Shown piece after piece: positions 10,511 to 18,827 of a stretch of 64,000 nucleotides of DNA. Numbering within the stretch: the first letter of the stretch is position 1; every line of letters begins with the position of its first letter. Origin of the DNA: RHKX01 sp963743875 (GTDB lineage: Bacteria; Actinomycetota; Thermoleophilia; Solirubrobacterales; 70-9); NCBI GenBank assembly GCA_963743875.1, contig CAVURM010000005.1, positions 1 to 64,000 on the forward strand. The letters run 5' to 3'. The translations under genes were made by a program, and so were the position numbers. The notes beneath the pieces were generated by a model. The model saw only the letters and a program-made list of their open reading frames with translations, searched no databases and was not told where the DNA came from.

Positions 10511-10837
10511 ATGGCGATCCTCGTCGAACCGATGGATGGGGCCGAGCTCGAGCGGCTGATCACCGCGCTGCTCAACGCGACCGGCGCGGTCCACCAGGTC
10601 GTCGAGGCAGAGCTCTGCGATCCCGACATCGACGGCCTCGAGGTGATCGGCCGCAGCGCCGAGCGGCTGCGCGCGATGCTCGCGGTGATCGCCGAACACC
10701 ACGACGACCGGGAACTGGCCGTGATCACCGAGTTTCTCGCGATCGCGACGATGTTGATCGCCGAGGAGTGCGGGTTCGCCGATGCCTTTCGGTTCAAGGG
10801 CGAGGGCGGTGGCCCAGGACATGCAGATTGGGTGTGA
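10511..10837 (+). CDS. Hypothetical helical cytosolic protein
   Basis: A 108-residue protein without signal peptide or membrane segment. It is predicted mostly alpha-helical (DGAELERLITALLNATGAVHQVVEAEL; AERLRAMLAVIAEHHDD; LAVITEFLAIATMLIAEE), with an unstructured Gly-rich C-terminus. I do not recognise a family. It sits between the protease and a frameshifted vapB, transcribed in the same direction, with its stop 28 bases before that antitoxin. Codon usage supports coding, function unknown. Confidence 0.55.
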   Translation: MAILVEPMDGAELERLITALLNATGAVHQVVEAELCDPDIDGLEVIGRSAERLRAMLAVIAEHHDDRELAVITEFLAIATMLIAEECGFADAFRFKGEGGGPGHADWV

Positions 10838-10864
10838 TGCATGCAAGTTGGTAGTCTGGGCAAT

Positions 10865-11096
10865 ATGAAGACGATCCAGATCCGCAATGTGTCGGATGCA
10901 ACTCATGCCGAGCTGCGCTTGCGAGCTGCAGCAGGCCGGTTTGTCCCTTTCGGACTACGTGTTGGCCGAATTGGAACGCAAGACAGCGAAGCCGCCTATC
11001 GCTGAAGTTCTCAAACGCGCGCGCAGCCGATCGGGAGGACTGACAAGGCAGGAAATTGTGGACCTGATCCGCGCAGGTCGGGATGATCCGGACTGA
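10865..11096 (+). pseudogene. vapB: VapB/FitA-type antitoxin disrupted by a frameshift
   Basis: The ATG at 10865 starts MKTIQIRNVSDATHAELRLRAAA, the RHH strand and first helix of a FitA/VapB antitoxin, but the second helix AGLSLSDYVLAELERKT and the toxin-binding tail AKPPIAEVLKRARSRSGGLTRQEIVDLIRAGRDDPD are in a different frame, joined by a single-base shift near 10931-10937. Both halves are well conserved to each other's expected partner, so the break is recent or an assembly error. The tail frame ends three bases before the toxin ATG. If real, the antitoxin is missing while the toxin reading frame is intact. Confidence 0.7.
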
Positions 11097-11099
11097 TCG

Positions 11100-11501
11100 A
11101 TGATCGTATGTGATGCGTCCGCGGCGTTCGACGCCACCACCGGCCGCGATTTGGAGGATGGGCTCGCCAATCGGCTGATGAAGGAAGATGACCTAGCGGC
11201 GCCATACCTGATCGATATCGAAGTTCTCAATGCGCTTCGCCGATCGGTGCGCACGGGTCGTCTCACCACCGATGTTGCCTCTGACGCGCTTGAGGACTTC
11301 GCTGACCTCGCGCTCGATCGTTATCCGCACGAGCCGTTCATCGACCGGATCTGGGAGCTCCGCAATGACCTGGGTGCCTATGACGCGGCTTACCTGGCGC
11401 TAGCCGAGGCGATCTCGATCCCGCTCATCACCTGCGACGCAGGTCTGGCGACGGTGGCCCGGCGGACGGTCGACGTCGAGCTCTATCCGCCGCGGGCCTG
11501 A
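11100..11501 (+). CDS. vapC: PIN-domain toxin
   Basis: A 133-residue PIN-domain protein with VCDASAAFDATTG (Asp), IDIEVLNALRRS (Glu) and LGAYDAAYLALAEA followed by LITCDAGLATVAR (Asp residues). The acidic tetrad expected of VapC is intact, and the protein is full length for the family. It starts three bases after the end of the broken antitoxin frame. In the second half, DLALDRYPHEPFIDRIWELRND is a normal amphipathic connector. Confidence 0.85.
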   Translation: MIVCDASAAFDATTGRDLEDGLANRLMKEDDLAAPYLIDIEVLNALRRSVRTGRLTTDVASDALEDFADLALDRYPHEPFIDRIWELRNDLGAYDAAYLALAEAISIPLITCDAGLATVARRTVDVELYPPRA

Positions 11502-11614
11502 TCTCCCGCCCTCTAGCGCGTGATGATCAGCTTCGTCCCCGGCTCGAGGACTGCCTCGGGGCGCGGTCCCAGCTCGTCACGCGGCTCGTCACCCGCTCGG
11601 GCGACGGGCCATGT

Positions 11615-11674
11615 CGATTGACGAATTTTGCGACCTGTGGTCGTATTTCTCGTCAATCGATTCCTCGTCAATCG
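11615..11674. repeat. 45-nt palindromic repeat plus an extra half-site
   Basis: The 45-base element at 11615-11659 has ends CGATTGACGA and TCGTCAATCG, and an additional TCGTCAATCG half-site follows at 11665-11674. A second copy of the same length and layout occurs, in the opposite orientation, at 53365-53409. This one lies in the convergent space between vapC and ilvA. The remaining space (11502-11614) holds no recognisable gene. Confidence 0.6.
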
Positions 11675-11693
11675 CTCCTCTCTGGGAAGGGGC

Positions 11694-12917
11694 TCAGCCC
11701 TCGCTGACCTCGTAGCCGGCCGCCTCGAGCTCGGCGGTGAGCTGGGCGATGTGTTCGGGGCCGCGGGTTTCGAGCACGAGGTCGACGGAGGTCTGGCTCA
11801 GGTCGAGATCGGCGAGGTCGCGGACGTGGGAGACCTCGAGGATGTTGACCCCGCCCTCGGCGATCGTGCGGAGGAGCTCGGCGAGGCCGCCGGGGGTGTC
11901 GGCGACGCGGGTGGAGATGCGGACGCGGCGGCTCTCGAGGATCTCGCGGCGGTTGATCGCGGCGGCGAGGAGGCGCGGGTCGACGTTGCCGCCGGAGAGG
12001 ATCGCGGCCGTCGCTCCCTGCGGAGCGGGCTCGACGGCGCCGGTCATCAGCGCGGCGGCGGCGACCGCCCCCGCGCCCTCGGTGACCAGCTTGGTCCGCT
12101 CGGCGAGGCGGACCATGGCGGCGACGATCGCCTCGTCGTCGACGGTGACCATGCCGTCGAGCAATCGGTCGAGCAGCGGCAGGGTGATCTTGCCGGGGCG
12201 TTTGACCGCGATGCCGTCGGCGATCGTGTGGGCGGTCGCGACCCCGACCGGGTGGCCGGCCTCGATCGAATCGGTGATCGTCGCGCAGCCGGCCGCCTGG
12301 ACCCCGATCACCTCCGTATCGGGGGCGATCTGCTTGATCGCCAGGGCCACCCCGCCGGCGAGGCCTCCCCCACCGACCGGGACGACCACGCGCCTCAGCC
12401 CCTCGACCTGGTCGGCGAGCTCGAGGCCGACGCCGGCCTGCCCACTGATCACCACGGGGTCGTCGAAGGGATGGACGAAGAGGAGGCTCTCGGCCTCGGC
12501 GGCATCGCGCGCCAGCCCGATGCACTCGTCGACCGAGCCGCCGCCGCGGACGACCTCGCCACCGAAGGCCTCGACCGCCTGGACCTTTCCGATCGAGGCC
12601 GTCGTCGGCATGTACACGCGGCAGGGCAACCCGACGCTGCGGGCGGCGTAGGCCAGCGATTGGGCGTGGTTGCCGGCGCTCCCGGTGACGACGCCGCGGA
12701 CCTCGCCGGTCTCCACCGACCGCAGCTTCGCCAACGCGCCGCGGAGCTTGAACGAGCCGGTGCGCTGGAGGTTCTCGGCCTTGAGCACGATCTCCCCTCC
12801 GATCTCGCGGCTGAGGCTGCGGGAGGTCATCGTCGGGGTCTCGCGGACGAGCGGCCGCGAGGCGGCGTGGACCGCGCGCAGGTCGTCGATGGACGGCTCG
12901 AGCGGGCCGCCGCTCAT
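11694..12917 (-). CDS. ilvA: Threonine ammonia-lyase (threonine dehydratase)
   Basis: A 407-residue PLP enzyme deaminating threonine to 2-oxobutanoate, the first step to isoleucine. Motifs: GSFKLRGALAKL with the PLP lysine, GNHAQSLAYAA, and the phosphate-binding VPVGGGGLAGGVALA. The last 80 residues form an ACT-like regulatory domain (VRISTRVADTPGGLAELLRTIA, VDLVLETRG), so it may be feedback-regulated or is the short catabolic/biosynthetic type with one ACT domain. Its start abuts the stop of ridA, which removes its reactive enamine product. Confidence 0.9.
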   Translation of the reverse strand: MSGGPLEPSIDDLRAVHAASRPLVRETPTMTSRSLSREIGGEIVLKAENLQRTGSFKLRGALAKLRSVETGEVRGVVTGSAGNHAQSLAYAARSVGLPCRVYMPTTASIGKVQAVEAFGGEVVRGGGSVDECIGLARDAAEAESLLFVHPFDDPVVISGQAGVGLELADQVEGLRRVVVPVGGGGLAGGVALAIKQIAPDTEVIGVQAAGCATITDSIEAGHPVGVATAHTIADGIAVKRPGKITLPLLDRLLDGMVTVDDEAIVAAMVRLAERTKLVTEGAGAVAAAALMTGAVEPAPQGATAAILSGGNVDPRLLAAAINRREILESRRVRISTRVADTPGGLAELLRTIAEGGVNILEVSHVRDLADLDLSQTSVDLVLETRGPEHIAQLTAELEAAGYEVSEG

Positions 12918-13313
12918 CTACGTGTGCGAGGCGAGGTGGACGATCGCCGCAATCTCGACGCTCGCGCCGAGCGGCAACGCGGAGACGCCGACCATCGCGC
13001 GGGCCGGCGGGTCGGTCTTGAACACCTCCGCGTAGGCGGCGTTGATCTCGGACCCGGAGGCCAGATCGGTCGTGTAGACGTTGATCATCAGCGCCTGCGC
13101 CAGGGTCGTCCCGGCGGCGGCGCAGACGACCTCGAGGTTCTGCAGACAGCGTGCAGTCTGCTCACCCGGGCCGCCCTCGATCAGCTTGCCGGTGTCGGGG
13201 TCGATCGGGACCTGCCCGGCGCAGTAGAGGACGCCGTCGTGGACGGTGGCGTGGGAGTAGGGGCCGGCGGCCTCAGGCGCGCCGATTGCTTCGATCGTCT
13301 TGCGTTCGCTCAT
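12918..13313 (-). CDS. ridA: RidA-family reactive intermediate deaminase
   Basis: A 131-residue RidA/YjgF protein: AAGPYSHATVHDGVLYCAGQVPIDPDTGKL, NLEVVCAAAG, and DPPARAMVGVSALPLGASVEI, where the arginine in PARAMV binds the substrate carboxylate. It hydrolyses 2-aminoacrylate and 2-aminocrotonate generated by PLP dehydratases, and it lies directly upstream of ilvA with no gap between the stop and the next start, so co-transcription and a shared metabolic function are very likely. Length is normal for the family. Confidence 0.9.
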   Translation of the reverse strand: MSERKTIEAIGAPEAAGPYSHATVHDGVLYCAGQVPIDPDTGKLIEGGPGEQTARCLQNLEVVCAAAGTTLAQALMINVYTTDLASGSEINAAYAEVFKTDPPARAMVGVSALPLGASVEIAAIVHLASHT

Positions 13314-13513
13314 CCGTGGTTCCTTTCGGTGCCGCGTCTTGCCTGCCGCCTAGTGATCCGGGCGCGGTTCGATGATCCCACCCCAGCTGTTCTCAGCGTC
13401 GAGCGGTCACTCGAGCATGTTGATTCGGATCCGTTTCAGATTTGGCCCATTCAATGCGCCACACGTGAGTTGTGTCCCCCTAGCGTCCTTTCTGCCTCGG
13501 TGGAACCATCTTG

Positions 13514-13541
13514 TTGACAAATGACCACACCAAGTTCTACT
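13514..13541 (+). promoter_or_regulatory. Sigma70-like promoter, leaderless
   Basis: A perfect -35 TTGACA at 13514-13519, a 16-base spacer, and TCTACT as -10 (13536-13541). The ATG of the following gene starts at 13546, only five bases after the -10, so the transcript should begin at or next to the start codon. Confidence 0.6.
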
Positions 13542-13545
13542 CTCG

Positions 13546-13776
13546 ATGAGTCGCCCGCGACACCCGAAGAAGGAGCTCGAAGCAGCCTTGCGGGCGGCAG
13601 AGCGGAGTGGATGGATCGTGGAGACGAAAGGCAAGGGGCGAGGGCATGCGTGGGGCCGGGTGTGGTCTCCCGATGGTGCGGTCGTGATCCGCCTCGATGG
13701 CACCCCGCGAAATCCCGGGGACGTGGCCCAGGACATCGCACGGGCGGTTCGGCGCCTGGAGAGGAGTGCATCATGA
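13546..13776 (+). CDS. Small basic HicA-like protein, possible toxin
   Basis: A 76-residue basic protein: SRPRHPKKELEAALRAAERSGWIVETKGKGRGHAWGRVWSPDG then VVIRLDGTPRNPGDVAQDIARAVRRL. The arrangement (helix-turn, GHxW-containing strand, TPRNP loop, final basic helix) resembles HicA-like dsRBD toxins, with a histidine in GHAWG in the position of the HicA catalytic His; no sequence search was possible, so this is inference. It has a very strong leaderless promoter and overlaps the next gene by four bases (ATGA), as a toxin-antitoxin pair would. Confidence 0.6.
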   Translation: MSRPRHPKKELEAALRAAERSGWIVETKGKGRGHAWGRVWSPDGAVVIRLDGTPRNPGDVAQDIARAVRRLERSAS

Positions 13777-14435
13777 GTGGGCGTGCGCATCAGTTCGACT
13801 TGGCGCTTGAGGTCAATGTCGATCCGGAGGGCTACCTTGACGAGGTTGCCGAAACCCTGATCGAGGCGGGCTGCGATGACGCCACCTTCAGCGTGCGCCA
13901 CGGCGTCCCCCACGCGGAGTTCACACGAGAGGCCGACGATTTCGCGAGCGCCGTCATCTCAGCCCTCAAGGACATCCGGCCTGTCGAAGGTGTCAGCGTC
14001 ATTCGGGTCGAGGTTGAGCAACTGGTTACCGCCAGCGAGATCGCCCGGCGGCTTGGACGATCGCGGCAGAGCGTGCAGCAGCTGATCGCCGGTACACGCG
14101 GGCCCGGAGGGTTCCCCAATCCGGTCGACTGGGTCTTGGGAGCTCGGCTCTGGTCCTGGCCCGCGGTCGAGGCCTGGACGGGCGAGGCGAGGGGGATGTC
14201 GCCGGCCCCATCCCCCGCGGACACCGAGTTCATTGCCGCGCTGAATGGCGCCCTCCAGATGAGGCGCCACATTGATCGGATGGATGAGCCGGAGCGGAGG
14301 AAAGCGGTAACCGCGGTGGCCGCCGGCTCATGGCAGGTGAAGCCCCGGGCGAAGGGTGTTTTCGAAGGACCCGGCGACCTCGCGGAGGAGTCCGACAAGT
14401 ACCTCGGCAAGACAGGCTTTGGCGATTCGGGCTAG
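13773..14435 (+). CDS. Helix-turn-helix protein partnered with the HicA-like gene, possible antitoxin
   Basis: A 220-residue protein. Residues about 1-75 form an alpha/beta domain with FDLALEVNVDPEGYLDEVAETLIEAGCDDATFSVRHG, reminiscent of HicB-like or similar small folds. Then comes an HTH (VTASEIARRLGRSRQSVQQLIAGTRGPGGFPNPV) ending in LWSWPAVEAW, the MerR/excisionase-type wing. The last 80 residues are charged and include a helix DRMDEPERRKAVTAVAAG. This gives it a DNA-binding module absent from the HicB copies at 2.4-2.9 kb. The role as antitoxin is inferred from overlap with the upstream gene only. Confidence 0.55.
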   Translation: MSGRAHQFDLALEVNVDPEGYLDEVAETLIEAGCDDATFSVRHGVPHAEFTREADDFASAVISALKDIRPVEGVSVIRVEVEQLVTASEIARRLGRSRQSVQQLIAGTRGPGGFPNPVDWVLGARLWSWPAVEAWTGEARGMSPAPSPADTEFIAALNGALQMRRHIDRMDEPERRKAVTAVAAGSWQVKPRAKGVFEGPGDLAEESDKYLGKTGFGDSG

Positions 14436-14562
14436 CGCTCGGTGGCTGCGGGGGCGTAGCGACGCAGGAACCGTCGAGCACGTTCGCCTCGCGAGCGGCC
14501 CGCAACTTCTCGGTTGAAGCGTCGGTCATCGGCCCGACCCTAACGCCCGAAGGACCCGGGAG

Positions 14563-15723
14563 CTAAGCGCCCTGGGCGACGCCGATCGGCTTCGTCGGCA
14601 GTCTCGCGTTGAGCAGGCCGGCGATCGCGATGAAGGCGGCCAACCCGAGGAACGCCTCCTTCCCGTGACCGCCCGCCAGGGCAGCGCCGAAGATCGGGAT
14701 CAGCGCGATCGGGATGCCGCTCCCGAACGCGGTCATGAGCGCGATCGGATCGGCCGGCTCCTGCGGCCAGAGGCGCTGCGCGGCGACGATCATCACCGCG
14801 TAGGGAAGGGCGAAGCCGGCGGCGATCGCGACGACGGCCGGCAGGGCGACGCCGATCGACTGGTCGAAGGCAATCGCCGCGATGCCGATCGTGGCGAGCA
14901 TCGGCGTCAGGCCGGCGAGCACCCAACCGGGGACGCCGGCCGCGTCGAGGCGGGCGCCGACGAAGCGCAGTAGGCCGGAGGCGGCGAAGAGGACGAAGCC
15001 CAGCGCACCGGCGATGGCGAGCTGCATCCCGCCCTGGACGGAGAGGAAGTGGACCAGCCACGCACCGAGGGTCAATGGGGCGGTGAACATGGCGATGAAG
15101 AGCAGCGCGAGGCGATAGACGGGGACGCTGCCGACCGCCGCCTTCAGAAAGCCGCCGCCGGACAGCTCCATGGCGACGCCGTCGTTGCGACGGAGTACCG
15201 CCAGGGCCGAGAACCCCATCGCCGCCGAGATCAGAAATCCAACCCGCCAGTCGACGTCGAGGTCGGCGAGCACGCTGCCGGCCCCGAGGCCGAGGGCGAT
15301 GCCCATCTGGAACGAGCCCCCGAACACGCCGACGCCTCTGACGCCCCCGACCTGGCGACCGAACACCGGCCCGAGGGTGGCGATGACACCGAGGCCGACA
15401 CCCGCCACGAGGCGCCCCGCCGCGAGCACGTAGAAGCCCGGGCTGACGGCGAGGATCAGGCAGCCGACCCCGACCAGCATGCAGCTGATCCGCATGCCCT
15501 GAACGACCCCGACACGCTCGGCGAGCTTCGGACCGATCCCGAGGCCGGCGAGCGTCCCGATGTAGAAGATCGTCCCCGAGATCAGCCCGACGCTCGCCAG
15601 CGAGAGGTCGAAATCGGCGCTGAGCTCCGGAACGATCGGCCCGACGTTGCCGGCCCCCCAGGAACTACCGGCGCTGAACAGGAAGACGGCGAGGGCGTCG
15701 CGGCGCTTGAAGGTCTCGGACAT
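14563..15723 (-). CDS. MFS transporter
   Basis: A 386-residue major facilitator protein with twelve predicted membrane segments. It starts SETFKRRDALAVFLFSAGSSWGAGNVGPIVPELSADFD, the typical first-helix region, and has the LAERVGVVQGMR loop after helix 2 corresponding to the conserved MFS motif A. Substrate cannot be inferred. It stands alone, with the ferredoxin operon starting about 60 bases away on its 5' side and the HTH gene converging at its 3' side. Confidence 0.85.
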   Translation of the reverse strand: MSETFKRRDALAVFLFSAGSSWGAGNVGPIVPELSADFDLSLASVGLISGTIFYIGTLAGLGIGPKLAERVGVVQGMRISCMLVGVGCLILAVSPGFYVLAAGRLVAGVGLGVIATLGPVFGRQVGGVRGVGVFGGSFQMGIALGLGAGSVLADLDVDWRVGFLISAAMGFSALAVLRRNDGVAMELSGGGFLKAAVGSVPVYRLALLFIAMFTAPLTLGAWLVHFLSVQGGMQLAIAGALGFVLFAASGLLRFVGARLDAAGVPGWVLAGLTPMLATIGIAAIAFDQSIGVALPAVVAIAAGFALPYAVMIVAAQRLWPQEPADPIALMTAFGSGIPIALIPIFGAALAGGHGKEAFLGLAAFIAIAGLLNARLPTKPIGVAQGA

Positions 15724-15781
15724 CTGCTGCCGGCCACCCTACGGCCGGCGCAGGTCGCTCGGCTTTGAGCGCTGCCCCCGG

Positions 15782-15988
15782 TCAAGGGAAGACGACCTGG
15801 CCGGTGGCTTCCTCGGTCAGGGTGATCGCCAGGGCCGGGCAGGCCTCGGCGGCAGCCATCAGCTCCTCGTCGGTGCCGGTGCCGATCACGACCGCGGTCT
15901 CGCCGAGGGCGAAGACCCCGGGCGCGATGTCGACGCAGTCACCGTGGGCGCTGCAGCCGCCTTCGTCGATGGTGGGTATGAGGGTCAT
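15782..15988 (-). CDS. Small ferredoxin, last gene of the redox operon
   Basis: A 68-residue ferredoxin: GGCSAHGDCVDIAPGVF gives a C-x2-H-x2-C pattern (position 15 is His instead of Cys) and ACPALAI the final cysteine, the pattern of [3Fe-4S] P450-type ferredoxins or His-substituted [4Fe-4S]. It overlaps the FAD reductase by four bases, which it presumably accepts electrons from or donates to. No P450 is in the window. Complete. Confidence 0.88.
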   Translation of the reverse strand: MTLIPTIDEGGCSAHGDCVDIAPGVFALGETAVVIGTGTDEELMAAAEACPALAITLTEEATGQVVFP

Positions 15989-17196
15989 CGGATCATCTCC
16001 TTGGTCGGGGCTTCGTGGGTCTCGGTCGGTTGAAGATCGGTCTCGTGGGCGGCATCGATCAGCCGTCGCATCGCGGCGAGCTCGCGCGGGCGGGCGACCG
16101 ACAGGGCCGCGACGGGGCGGTCCTCGCGCTGATAGAGGACGGCGAAGTCGCGGTCACCGAACTCGCCGCTGATCCGGACGTCGTCGGCGCCGGGGGCGTG
16201 ACCGACGTACTGGATCCGCAGCCCGTACTGGTCGCTCCAGAAGCTCGGCAGCGGAGCGGGCCGGGCCTCGCCGCCGAGCATCGCCGTCGCGGCAGCTACG
16301 CCCTGGCGGCTGGCGGCATCCCAGTGCTCGGTCCGGGCGTAGTCGCCAAGGCGGTGGTCGTAGGGCCGGGAAACGTCGCCGGCCGCATAGATGTGCGGGA
16401 GCGAGGTGCGACCGCGGGCGTCGGTGCGGATGCCGTCGGTCTCGAGGCCAGTGCCCGCGAGCCATTCGGCCGCCGGGGAGACGCCGACGCCGACCACGAC
16501 CGCGTCGCAATCGATCCGCTCGCCGTCGGCGAGCTCGAGCTGCTCCACCCGACCGTTGCCGCGGGCCGAGGCGACCTGCGTCGACAGCAGTACCCGGCAT
16601 CCCTCCTCGCGATGCATGCCGACCAGCCAGCGGCCGACGTCGGCTCCGAGCACCGTGGCGAGCGGGAGCTCCAGGGCCTCGACGATCGTCACCTCGAGAC
16701 CCTGGGCGCGGGCGGTGGATGCGACCTCCTGGCCGATGAACCCGGCGCCGACGATCACGAGGTGGGCGCCGGGGCGGGTCTCGGAGCGCAGGCGGCGGGC
16801 ATCCTCGATCGTCCGCAGCGCGAACGCGTTGCTGTAGCCGTCGAACATCGGCAGGGAGCGGGCGCTCGCGCCGGTGGCGATCAGCAGATCCTCGTAGTCG
16901 AGGGTGCTGCCGTCGTCGAGCTCCAGCGTCCGCGCCGCCGGATCGAGCCCGGCGGCGCGACGGCCGAGGATCAGCTCGACCTCGTTGTCGGCGTACCAAT
17001 CGGGGGCGCGGAAGCGGACCTCCTCGGCGTCGAGCTCGCCGGCCAGGATCCCCTTCGACAGCGGCGGGCGATCGTAGGGCGCTTCGTCCTCGGCGCAGAC
17101 CAGCCGCACCGGCGCCTCATAGCCGCGGGCGCGGAGGGTCTCGGCGCATCGCTGGGCGGCGAGCCCGCCACCGGCGATCACGACTCCGGCGCTCAT
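15985..17196 (-). CDS. FAD-dependent NAD(P)H:ferredoxin reductase
   Basis: A 403-residue pyridine-nucleotide-disulfide oxidoreductase-type protein. The FAD fold GGGLAAQRCAETLRARGYE is at the N-terminus, the NAD(P) fold VIVGAGFIGQEVASTARAQG near residue 150, VYAAGD-like YAAGDVSRPYDHRLG near residue 280, and the C-terminal domain carries the usual reductase ending (SFWSDQYGLRIQYVGHA). Start ATG 17196, not the longer upstream frame, because the FAD motif begins immediately and the ATG overlaps the ferric-reductase stop. It likely links NAD(P)H to the following ferredoxin and the cytochrome. Confidence 0.9.
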   Translation of the reverse strand: MSAGVVIAGGGLAAQRCAETLRARGYEAPVRLVCAEDEAPYDRPPLSKGILAGELDAEEVRFRAPDWYADNEVELILGRRAAGLDPAARTLELDDGSTLDYEDLLIATGASARSLPMFDGYSNAFALRTIEDARRLRSETRPGAHLVIVGAGFIGQEVASTARAQGLEVTIVEALELPLATVLGADVGRWLVGMHREEGCRVLLSTQVASARGNGRVEQLELADGERIDCDAVVVGVGVSPAAEWLAGTGLETDGIRTDARGRTSLPHIYAAGDVSRPYDHRLGDYARTEHWDAASRQGVAAATAMLGGEARPAPLPSFWSDQYGLRIQYVGHAPGADDVRISGEFGDRDFAVLYQREDRPVAALSVARPRELAAMRRLIDAAHETDLQPTETHEAPTKEMIR

Positions 17197-17822
17197 GCCT
17201 GCACCTCGGTGCCGGGCCGGGCCGGCCGGTTGGCCGGGATCGCGGCACGGCCGGTCTTCGCGGCCCGTCGCTTCCGGCGCATCGGCTCGGTCACGCGGAT
17301 CAGGAACAGGACCGTGATCGCCGGTGCCGTCAGCACGAGCCACGCGCGCAGCCAGGGAGTGGATGCGTCGGTGCCGGCTCCGAGCACGTGGGCGACGGAC
17401 ATGGCGTAGACGACGATCGTCAGCCGGTGGGCCTTGCGCCAGAGGCGCGGGCCGATGCTCTTGCGGACGTAGAAGGTGAGCCCGAGCGCCGCGGCCAGGT
17501 AGCCCGCGCCGATGCCGAGTCCGGTCCAGAGCGGCCGGTAGTCGATCGCGCCGGGGATCGTGATCCCGGCGATCCCGGGATGCAGGAAGGCATCGCCAAG
17601 CAGGGTCACCCCGTGGATCGCGATCGCAAACAGGCCGGCCAGCGCGAGTTGCTCGTGCAGGGCGACCATTGTCCGGGCGCGGCCCGGCTTGCGCATGATC
17701 CGGCCTGACATCGTCAGCCCGAGCGCGACCGAGGCGGTGATGAGCGCCAGGGCGACGAGCCCGGAGGCGCGGCTTGCGATCCACCAGAGGTGGTCGGTCA
17801 AAGCTGGGTCGGTCGGGTTCAT
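17193..17822 (-). CDS. Ferric-reductase-like transmembrane cytochrome b
   Basis: A 209-residue integral membrane protein with about six helices. Four histidines in two pairs fit haem b ligation: ALHEQLALAGLFAIAIHGVTLL and WRKAHRLTIVVYAMSVAHVLG. This is the Fer_reductase-like transmembrane domain without a fused FAD/NAD domain; the separate reductase downstream may supply it. The ATG at 17822 overlaps the expected end of apbE. As sequenced, however, the preceding apbE reads through in frame into this gene because of a one-base insertion, giving a fusion by accident. Confidence 0.85.
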   Translation of the reverse strand: MNPTDPALTDHLWWIASRASGLVALALITASVALGLTMSGRIMRKPGRARTMVALHEQLALAGLFAIAIHGVTLLGDAFLHPGIAGITIPGAIDYRPLWTGLGIGAGYLAAALGLTFYVRKSIGPRLWRKAHRLTIVVYAMSVAHVLGAGTDASTPWLRAWLVLTAPAITVLFLIRVTEPMRRKRRAAKTGRAAIPANRPARPGTEVQA

Positions 17823-18827
17823 GCGGGTACCTCCGCTCGCTGGTTGGGGGTGGGCATCAGGAAGGCTGGGACGGTCACGGTGATCTTCGGGCCGGCATCG
17901 ATCCGGCCGACCGGCTCGACCTCTCCGTCCTCGTGGACGATCAGCCCGCCATGGGCGGGCGAGGAGCCTGCGCGCCCCGGCGGGGCCGGACAGCAGAGCC
18001 GCCTTGGAGAGGGTCTCGGCCTCGACGCCGGTCGGCGCCAGGGCCGTCGCTCCGACCAGGCCGGTCCACGCCGGCTCGCCGGTCTCGGGGTCGAGCAGGT
18101 GATGGGCGTAGCGGCCGTCCTCGCGACGCCAGACCCGGACGTTGAGCCCGGAGGTCGCGATGGCGCCGCCCTCGATCCAGAGGCGCTGATCGTGCTCTCC
18201 GGTCAGGGGGTGCTGCGCGAGCACCTCGAAGCGCCCGGGGCGCCGGCCGCCGACCCGCAGGTCGCCGCCGCAGTTGACGACGAAGCGCTGCTGGTCTGAG
18301 AGGCGCTCGGCCAGCAGGTCCGCCGCAAGGCCCTTGCCGATCCCGCCGCTGTCGATCCGAACCCCCGGCGGGCGCCGGATCATGCCGACCTCCTCGTCGA
18401 CCTCGATCCGCTCCCAGCGGCGATCGGCACTCGGATGAGCCGGTGCGCGCGCCGGTGCGAGCAGGAGCGCGTCACGCAGCCCCGCCGGAGTGGCGCCCTC
18501 GCGGGATTCCACGTATCCGACGGCCTCGATCTCGTCGACCAGCGTCGGGTCGACCAGGCCGTCGGTGGCTCGGGCGGCCCCGAGGGCGGCGGTGACGGCA
18601 TCCCGCAGCAGCGGAGATGCCGGCACGGCTGCGCGTGGATCGGCGTTGAGCGCGCTGAGCTCGCTCTCGGCCCGGAACCGGGAGAGGCACTGCTCGTACC
18701 GCTCGATGAACTTTCGCGACTCGCGCGCGGCCCGTTCGGGATCCGGCTCGTCCGCGCCGGGTTCCGGATCGCCGATGATCAGGCGGATCTCGGAACCCAT
18801 CGCCCTGAATGTGACGTCGGCACTCAT
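17819..18827 (-). pseudogene. apbE: ApbE FAD:protein FMN transferase, frameshifted near the 3' end
   Basis: ApbE covalently attaches FMN to threonine in exported electron-transfer proteins. The protein has FRAMGSEIRLIIG, the aligned RESRKFIERYEQCLSRFRAESELSALN, the IDSGGIGKGLAADLLAE and VNCGGDLRVGG motifs for FAD and Mg binding, and HHLLDPETGEPAW with TLSKAAL. Near 17953-17955 an extra G in a run of three shifts the frame; removing it gives RRLLARHGGLIVHEDGE and the natural stop at 17819, overlapping the next start. All catalytic motifs precede the break. It is the third gene of a six-gene operon. Confidence 0.8.

Noticed and set aside
11628..13517. 629-residue plus-strand frame opposite ilvA and ridA
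   Set aside because: Shadow of the two well-recognised minus-strand genes.
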